Shown here piece by piece: positions 7,983-11,878 of a stretch of 11,878 nt of DNA. The DNA is taken from the NCBI GenBank assembly GCA_016931875.1, contig JAFGDX010000425.1:1-11878 (forward strand), written 5' to 3'. The notes below the pieces were generated by a model. The model saw only the letters and a program-made list of their open reading frames with translations, had not been told where the DNA came from and ran no database searches. This stretch comes from Prolixibacteraceae bacterium (GTDB taxonomy: Bacteria > Bacteroidota > Bacteroidia > Bacteroidales > Prolixibacteraceae). Positions within the stretch are counted from its first letter, which is position 1. Each line of letters opens with the position of its first letter. The position numbers and the translations under genes are program-made.

Positions 7983-7989
7983 AATCTGT

Positions 7990-8925
7990 TTACCCGCTTA
8001 AGCCAACTTTTCTTAACGACCGGTAAATCAAATCGACCATTCCACGCGGCATCCCAAAAATTGTTCTCACCCAAGGGTCGGTCTCCAGTTTATTTTTAAG
8101 ATACAAGCTGAATATATTGTCCTGTTGAATAAAATCGTTTATATTTTTTTTGTTTGCAGCCGACTTTAATTGAATCAGTGTCCAGAATGCATGATGTGAT
8201 GCCAGTTTTTTGACTTTTGGATCTGATGTTTTTTCCTTTAAAATCGCATCATAAATATAGGGCAAAGTAAATTTGTAATTGAGATTATTATTGCCCGTGT
8301 CCTGGTTATCGTGTTGACGAAACTGATAAAGAACCCTTGAATCGCCATAAAAAACAAACTTGTCAGCATTTTCATAAATCCAGACCCAGTCGTTGCTTCC
8401 CTGGTATTTGGTATAAAAACCGGTAAATTTATTCCGTCGAATAGAACTGTTTAAATAGGGAAAACCCAATTTGTATTTTACCCCGTATTCAATCACTTTT
8501 TCCCCGTTTTTCATGTAGCCAAAAGGAAATACATGTGAATGTGGCAGTTTTCCCGCCGGAGTATTCCGAACAAAATCAGTAAAAAACACATCAACGTCGG
8601 GGTGTTTGGACACTGCGTCACGAAAAGCCTCTACATAATTGGGTGCCAAAATATCATCATCCTGCAGTGTTTGAACGTATTCGGTGTCTGCCAGTTCAAA
8701 ACACCGGTTGAAGTTGGGGCTCATTCCAATGTTGGTTTCATTTCTGTAGTAGGTTACTCCTTTCTCCCTGCAAATATCTCTGAAATAATTGTGGGGCGAA
8801 CAGTTGTCAACAACAATAATTTTACATTTTACAGTTTGGTTTATAGCACTCTCCAACGCTTCCAGAAAATAATCCTTCCGGTTGTAAACTGGCATTGCTA
8901 TTGTCAATAAATCGGTATAACTCAT
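7990..8925 (-). CDS. Glycosyltransferase family 2 (GT-A fold)
   Basis: The 311-residue protein begins at ATG 8925 with a weak AGGA about 6 bp upstream. Its N-terminal GT-A domain reads LLTIAMPVYNRKDYFLEAL (6-24), then CKIIVVDNCSP (34-44). RNETNIGMSPNFNRCFELAD (61-80) corresponds to the N-x-G region, and YVQTLQDDDILAPNY (83-97) holds the DDD metal motif. A later SNDWVW (177-182) may supply the catalytic acid/base region seen as ED in other GT2 enzymes. The C-terminal third is basic and helical without obvious membrane spans. It belongs to the same superfamily as the GT2 gene at 3050-3916, but the two are clearly different subgroups (DN versus DD, different C-termini), so this is not a recent duplication. 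It likely adds a sugar to the repeat early in assembly. It is separated by 70 bp from the upstream DUF4910 gene and by 7 bp from the flippase gene. Confidence 0.9.
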   Translation of the reverse strand: MSYTDLLTIAMPVYNRKDYFLEALESAINQTVKCKIIVVDNCSPHNYFRDICREKGVTYYRNETNIGMSPNFNRCFELADTEYVQTLQDDDILAPNYVEAFRDAVSKHPDVDVFFTDFVRNTPAGKLPHSHVFPFGYMKNGEKVIEYGVKYKLGFPYLNSSIRRNKFTGFYTKYQGSNDWVWIYENADKFVFYGDSRVLYQFRQHDNQDTGNNNLNYKFTLPYIYDAILKEKTSDPKVKKLASHHAFWTLIQLKSAANKKNINDFIQQDNIFSLYLKNKLETDPWVRTIFGMPRGMVDLIYRSLRKVGLSG

Positions 8926-8995
8926 AAATTCCTAATTTATATTTGGTTGGTTTACACTAAATATTGCCACTATCAATTTAATTTTTTCTTCTCCG

Positions 8996-10321
8996 TCAAA
9001 CTTCATAATTATCACCCGCTTCTTCCAGTAAATTTGCCTTACTCAAATTTTCTGCAGCCAACAAAAGAATATCAAAATCAATCCCCGATTTTTTTGCAAT
9101 ATCAAGCATTGAATGATTCCCGTCGGACAAATTAAGTACCCATAAAATTGCCATCTGATAATCTTTTTGCTGACTCTGTCCTCCGATTGGTTTGTACAAT
9201 CCGCGTTTCCCAAGCTGAGGTTCTCCTTTGGGTTTTAAATTGAGCCATTTTTTATTCCCTTCAATTAGCTTTATTACTTTGAGTAAAAACACAAATGAGT
9301 GACTTAAGTTTTCAGGAGCAACAAAATTAATATCATCGGCTGAAGTATGATATTCGGGAAATTCGCCGTGTGGTTTCCGCGACAGCCTTCCAACGGGTAA
9401 GTTAAAACCCGGTGAACAAAATTGTCGTTCATCGTAACCATAAGGGGAGAAATCGAGTAATTTAGCTCCTTCCTCTTTTTCAAGCAGATATTCCATGATA
9501 TTATCGATCTCGCAATTTCCCCTTCTCGATTTTTTATAATGATATGCCGATGAATCACCTAAAAGGGTAAGTACCAATCCATGCCTGATTTTATCCAGCT
9601 TTTTTTCATTCCGGCTTAACCATGTAATGGAGCCAATTGTTCCGGGAATAAATAAAAAGCGATAGGAGTAATGCAAATCCTGCGTTTTCAGAAATTCTGC
9701 CATTTTGGTGGCAAGCACAATCCCTGATAAATTATCATTACAAAGAGACGGATGACAAATATGGCAGCTGAGAAGTACCTCTTTGTCAGTTTTTCCCGGA
9801 ACCAGATATTCGCCATAAGTTAATGCCCCGGGTTTTATTTCGGAATCAACATGGACAAAATATTTCCCTTCCGGTAGTTTTTCGTACTGATTGTGTGACA
9901 AGCAAAATCCCCAATTACGATTATAATAAGAGGTTCGGTAAGGTACCCAATCCGGAGATTCGGGAATAGTAAACAGGTGTTTCTTTAATTCGCCTAAATC
10001 AACTTCCTTGTTTACCGGCGTACTGTAATTCAATACATGAAGATTTAATTTTTTAAAGTCAACAATCTTTTCACCTTCCTCATTTTTAATCCATGCATCG
10101 TTTATGTTCCATTCATCAGGTACTTCCCAGTCCAAAACTTTTGTGCCTGATGCTACTTCAACAATGGTTAAAGGAATAAATTCTTTTAAAACAGACAGCG
10201 TTTCTCTTACCCCATTTCCGGTAATACTCCGGCATAAAGGATAAAGACGCTGAATCAATTCATACATTGATTTGCCAGCCTGTTTTTTTATATTTTCTTG
10301 AAGTTTCAATTCAGGGAACAT
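8996..10321 (-). CDS. DUF4910 / DUF2172 M28-like putative aminopeptidase with C-terminal winged helix
   Basis: This 441-residue protein matches, by recall, a family with an M28 aminopeptidase-like core (DUF4910), an inserted DUF2172 domain and a C-terminal winged helix. The N-terminal signature is LIQRLYPLCRSITGNGVRET (22-41). Candidate metal ligands lie in SCHICHPSLCNDNLSG (185-200: His187, His190, Asp196), around YDERQFCSPG (296-305) and in YHTSADD (324-330; His325 fits the last M28 ligand). The middle part (about 60-165; VLDWEVPDEWN, WVPYRTSYYNRNWGFCLS) is the inserted domain. The final 55 residues (MAILWVLNLSDGNHSMLDIA and onward) look like a winged helix. No signal peptide is visible, so it is probably cytoplasmic. 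Members are repeatedly found in polysaccharide loci, yet I know of no demonstrated reaction; hydrolysis of an amide on a sugar intermediate is one guess. The ATG at 10321 lies 8 bp after the epimerase stop. Family call firm, function open. Confidence 0.85.
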   Translation of the reverse strand: MFPELKLQENIKKQAGKSMYELIQRLYPLCRSITGNGVRETLSVLKEFIPLTIVEVASGTKVLDWEVPDEWNINDAWIKNEEGEKIVDFKKLNLHVLNYSTPVNKEVDLGELKKHLFTIPESPDWVPYRTSYYNRNWGFCLSHNQYEKLPEGKYFVHVDSEIKPGALTYGEYLVPGKTDKEVLLSCHICHPSLCNDNLSGIVLATKMAEFLKTQDLHYSYRFLFIPGTIGSITWLSRNEKKLDKIRHGLVLTLLGDSSAYHYKKSRRGNCEIDNIMEYLLEKEEGAKLLDFSPYGYDERQFCSPGFNLPVGRLSRKPHGEFPEYHTSADDINFVAPENLSHSFVFLLKVIKLIEGNKKWLNLKPKGEPQLGKRGLYKPIGGQSQQKDYQMAILWVLNLSDGNHSMLDIAKKSGIDFDILLLAAENLSKANLLEEAGDNYEV

Positions 10322-10329
10322 GGCAAAGT

Positions 10330-10917
10330 TTATGTGGGAACAACATCAGAAAGAGTATCATATTTTAATTCCAGGCCGGAAAAAGCCCGTTTCCTCATCA
10401 ACGGCCATGTTGCATCTCTGGTGGAAATTACTTTGGGCGCAACAGGCAGCTTAATTTCAAGTTGCGGGTCGCTGTAACGAAACCCGTCATAATAACCGGG
10501 TTTAAAAAATTCAGTATGAAAATAAATCAGTGACGTATTATTTTCAAGGGTTAAATAACCATGCGCAAATCCATCCGGTATCAGTATCATTTTCGCATTT
10601 TCTTCCGACAACTCAACTGAATAACTTTGTAAGTAGGTAGGCGAATTTTTCCGCAGGTCAATTATATAATCGATTAATCGTCCGCTAACACAACGAATAA
10701 GTTTGGTTTCGCTAAACGGAGGAACCTGGTAATGAAAGCCTCTGAAGGTGTATTGATGTTTATTGGATGAATGATTTATCTGTACAAAGTTTTTATTAAA
10801 ACTGATTGCCTTGAATTCTTCATCACAAAAAAGTCGAACAAAATACCCCCGCTCATCATGATACGGTTCCAATTTGATTACATATACATCTTTAAGATAC
10901 GTTTCTTCAAATATCAT
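10330..10917 (-). CDS. RmlC-family (dTDP-4-dehydrorhamnose 3,5-epimerase-like) sugar epimerase
   Basis: The 195-residue protein is a cupin epimerase that inverts C3 and/or C5 of a nucleotide-linked 4-keto-6-deoxy sugar in the cytoplasm. Landmarks in order: YHDERGYFVRLF (19-30), FVQINHSSNKHQYTFRGFHYQ (44-64; Arg59 and catalytic His62), KLIRCVSGRLIDYIIDLRKN (72-91), LIPDGFAHGYLTL (112-124), and IYFHTEFFKPGYYDGFRYSDP (131-151) with Tyr132 at the general-acid position. Asp168 in STRDATWP is the likely partner of His62. Length is normal for RmlC (about 180-200). The usual companions rmlA, rmlB and rmlD are absent here, so the product need not be dTDP-rhamnose. A C3-only or C5-only epimerase for a CDP- or other dTDP-sugar is equally possible, and I withhold the rfbC symbol. 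It is the first gene of the cluster in the transcribed direction and is followed at 8 bp by the DUF4910 gene. The start is ATG 10917. Confidence 0.87.
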   Translation of the reverse strand: MIFEETYLKDVYVIKLEPYHDERGYFVRLFCDEEFKAISFNKNFVQINHSSNKHQYTFRGFHYQVPPFSETKLIRCVSGRLIDYIIDLRKNSPTYLQSYSVELSEENAKMILIPDGFAHGYLTLENNTSLIYFHTEFFKPGYYDGFRYSDPQLEIKLPVAPKVISTRDATWPLMRKRAFSGLELKYDTLSDVVPT

Positions 10918-10962
10918 ATAATTAATGTTTGTATAATGTTATGGGCTTTAAAAAATTCCGAT

Positions 10963-10974
10963 TTTTTGCAAAAA
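10963..10974. repeat. 12-bp perfect palindrome TTTTTGCAAAAA
   Basis: This is a self-complementary site 41 bp upstream of the epimerase start codon. It could be a protein-binding site or simply AT-rich background. No matching copy was noticed elsewhere in the window, so function is not supported. Confidence 0.3.
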
Positions 10975-10981
10975 GTAACTA

Positions 10982-11078
10982 TCTGAAAATAATAGTTCCC
11001 GCTGGTCTGGTTTGCCACCTTTCCAAATCATCCCGTCATTTACTGACCGAAACTGTATAGGGAACTACTATTTTCAGA
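10982..11078. repeat. 19-bp inverted repeat flanking a 59-bp centre, upstream of the polysaccharide operon
   Basis: Arms at 10982-11000 and 11060-11078 (TCTGAAAATAATAGTTCCC and its near-complement) match at 18 of 19 positions. The single mismatch (10992/11068) becomes a U·G wobble in RNA read from the minus strand, the direction of all genes here, so that transcript could pair along all 19 positions. The 59-base centre holds a smaller hairpin (GTCA 11035-11038 with TGAC 11044-11047). The element lies 50 bp downstream of the T9SS protein's stop and 64 bp upstream of the epimerase ATG. Possible roles are an mRNA leader structure, a 3'-end structure for the upstream gene, a small mobile-element remnant, or recombination sites flanking a switchable segment. 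No target-site duplication and no T-run directly after the stem are seen. Confidence 0.7.
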
Positions 11079-11128
11079 ATTTCAGTTCAAATTAATTTTA
11101 ATTATCAATCTAACTAACACGGAAGTAT

Positions 11129-11878
11129 TTAATTTCCAATGTTAAATTTTGTAGTTGAGACACTTGCATTATTTTTTAGTTGCAAAATATACAAGCCCCT
11201 GTTGAAAGCCGACACGTCAAAATCAACTTTTACAGGTACATTCCTCCGTACATTTTCGTTGAACAAAACTTCCAGTTTCTGCCCAAGCGAATTGTACAAC
11301 TCAACCGTTGCCATACCATCGCTAACCGGATTAAATGAAAGTGTAGTTACATTTGAAGCCGGGTTAGGATACACAGAAAATTCAGATATTTCAAACGAAG
11401 AATCAAGCGTTGCTGATTTTTCCATGTCATCATTGTCACAATGCCCGGGACCAATAATACCATTATTAAATTTATCCAGCATTTCTCCCAGTTCAATAAA
11501 CATTTTTCTTACCGGGTTATTTCCTTTCATCTCCCCGATTTGAGCGGGCGTGTATAACGCAAGCAAATCAGCAGCTTCGCTAAATTCATCTGCAACTTCT
11601 CCCAAATAAGCACCGGCATACATATTAAGTTCAGCAGCTATAAACTGGTGAGCCAAAGTATAGTATGCATTACCTTTAACCGCTGTATTTAAAACTTCAA
11701 GGTACGTTTGACCGGAAAGGAAGAAAGCAGCATCCGGGCCACCAACTTCAGCCCATGTTGCGTCGGGTTTTGCAGCAGGACCATACTCTGAATGTGTTTT
11801 CCAATATCCCTGTGTAAGCGTACATCCCTGATCGTAGGTGGTTGTTACCAGAACAGCGCTGGTAATAAACGAGTCGCC
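11129..11878 (-). CDS. Secreted or surface protein with TQGYWKTH module and type IX secretion sorting domain; 5' end beyond window
   Basis: The frame is open from the right edge to TAA 11129-11131, giving the last 249 residues. No start within the window is credible, because conserved sequence runs across the edge. Residues about 17-150 carry GCTLTQGYWKTHSEYGP, DAAFFLSGQTYLEVL, GNAYYTLAHQFIAAELN and IGPGHCDND. I recall this block from secreted proteins of several bacterial groups, but its function is unknown. From about residue 162 a T9SS type A (Por) sorting domain follows: FEISEFSVYPNPASN, VTTLSFNP, VELYNSLGQKLE, FDVSAFNRGLYILQL and the terminal STTKFNIGN. In Bacteroidota this tail directs passage across the outer membrane and is then cleaved, often with attachment to surface polysaccharide. 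The protein is therefore extracellular or cell-surface. It is separated from the polysaccharide operon by 211 bp and by the inverted repeat, so a separate transcription unit is likely. Confidence 0.88.
   Translation of the reverse strand, partial: GDSFITSAVLVTTTYDQGCTLTQGYWKTHSEYGPAAKPDATWAEVGGPDAAFFLSGQTYLEVLNTAVKGNAYYTLAHQFIAAELNMYAGAYLGEVADEFSEAADLLALYTPAQIGEMKGNNPVRKMFIELGEMLDKFNNGIIGPGHCDNDDMEKSATLDSSFEISEFSVYPNPASNVTTLSFNPVSDGMATVELYNSLGQKLEVLFNENVRRNVPVKVDFDVSAFNRGLYILQLKNNASVSTTKFNIGN

Noticed and set aside
8539..8910. Plus-strand open frame of 123 codons
   Set aside because: It is antisense to the N-terminal domain of a GT2 gene with intact motifs and shows no protein-like pattern of its own.
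10982..11078. Classical rho-independent terminator
   Set aside because: The 59-base loop is far too large and there is no T-run directly after the stem on either strand.
10918..11128. Bacteroidota-type promoter (-33 TTTG, -7 TAnnTTTG) for the operon
   Set aside because: TTTG occurs several times on the minus strand, but none has a good -7 match at 19-21 bp, so no promoter is annotated.
11139..11543. Plus-strand open frame of 134 codons
   Set aside because: It is opposite the T9SS sorting domain, which is unmistakable on the minus strand.

Overview
The window looks like a piece of a Bacteroidota chromosome. The clearest marker is the protein at the right edge, which ends in a type IX secretion (Por) sorting domain. 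AT-rich, weakly Shine-Dalgarno-led genes and several GTG/TTG starts fit this. A Marinilabiliales/Prolixibacteraceae-like host is possible, but that is only an impression.

Every recognisable gene reads on the minus strand, so transcription runs from high to low coordinates. From right to left: (i) 11129-11878 is the 3' end of a secreted or surface protein with a conserved TQGYWKTH module and a T9SS sorting tail, probably unrelated to what follows. (ii) 10918-11128 is a 211-bp intergenic stretch with a 19-bp inverted repeat around a 59-bp centre, just upstream of the next operon. (iii) 1-10917 is a surface polysaccharide (O-antigen or capsule type) gene cluster: an RmlC-family sugar epimerase, a DUF4910/M28-like protein, a GT2 glycosyltransferase, a Wzx-type flippase, a GT4 glycosyltransferase, a Wzy/O-antigen-ligase-like membrane protein, a second GT2, a second GT4, a hexapeptide O-acetyltransferase, and the N-terminal half of a bi-domain (MDR + Gfo/Idh/MocA) oxidoreductase that runs off the left edge.

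The parts fit a Wzx/Wzy-dependent pathway. Four glycosyltransferases would build an oligosaccharide repeat on a lipid carrier, the acetyltransferase would decorate it, the flippase would move it to the periplasmic face and the Wzy-like protein would polymerise it. The epimerase, and perhaps the oxidoreductase, would supply or modify sugars. The initiating phosphoglycosyltransferase, the other NDP-sugar synthesis genes and the export machinery are not in the window.

Most junctions are tight (2-8 bp gaps or a 23-bp overlap), with two looser gaps of about 125 bp before the Wzy gene's downstream partners. The points most worth a second look are the inverted repeat at the operon head, the DUF4910-epimerase pair, and a start-less coding-like stretch between the Wzy and GT4 genes. 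I saw no CRISPR array, tRNA, rRNA or insertion sequence, and no clearly new defence-type system.
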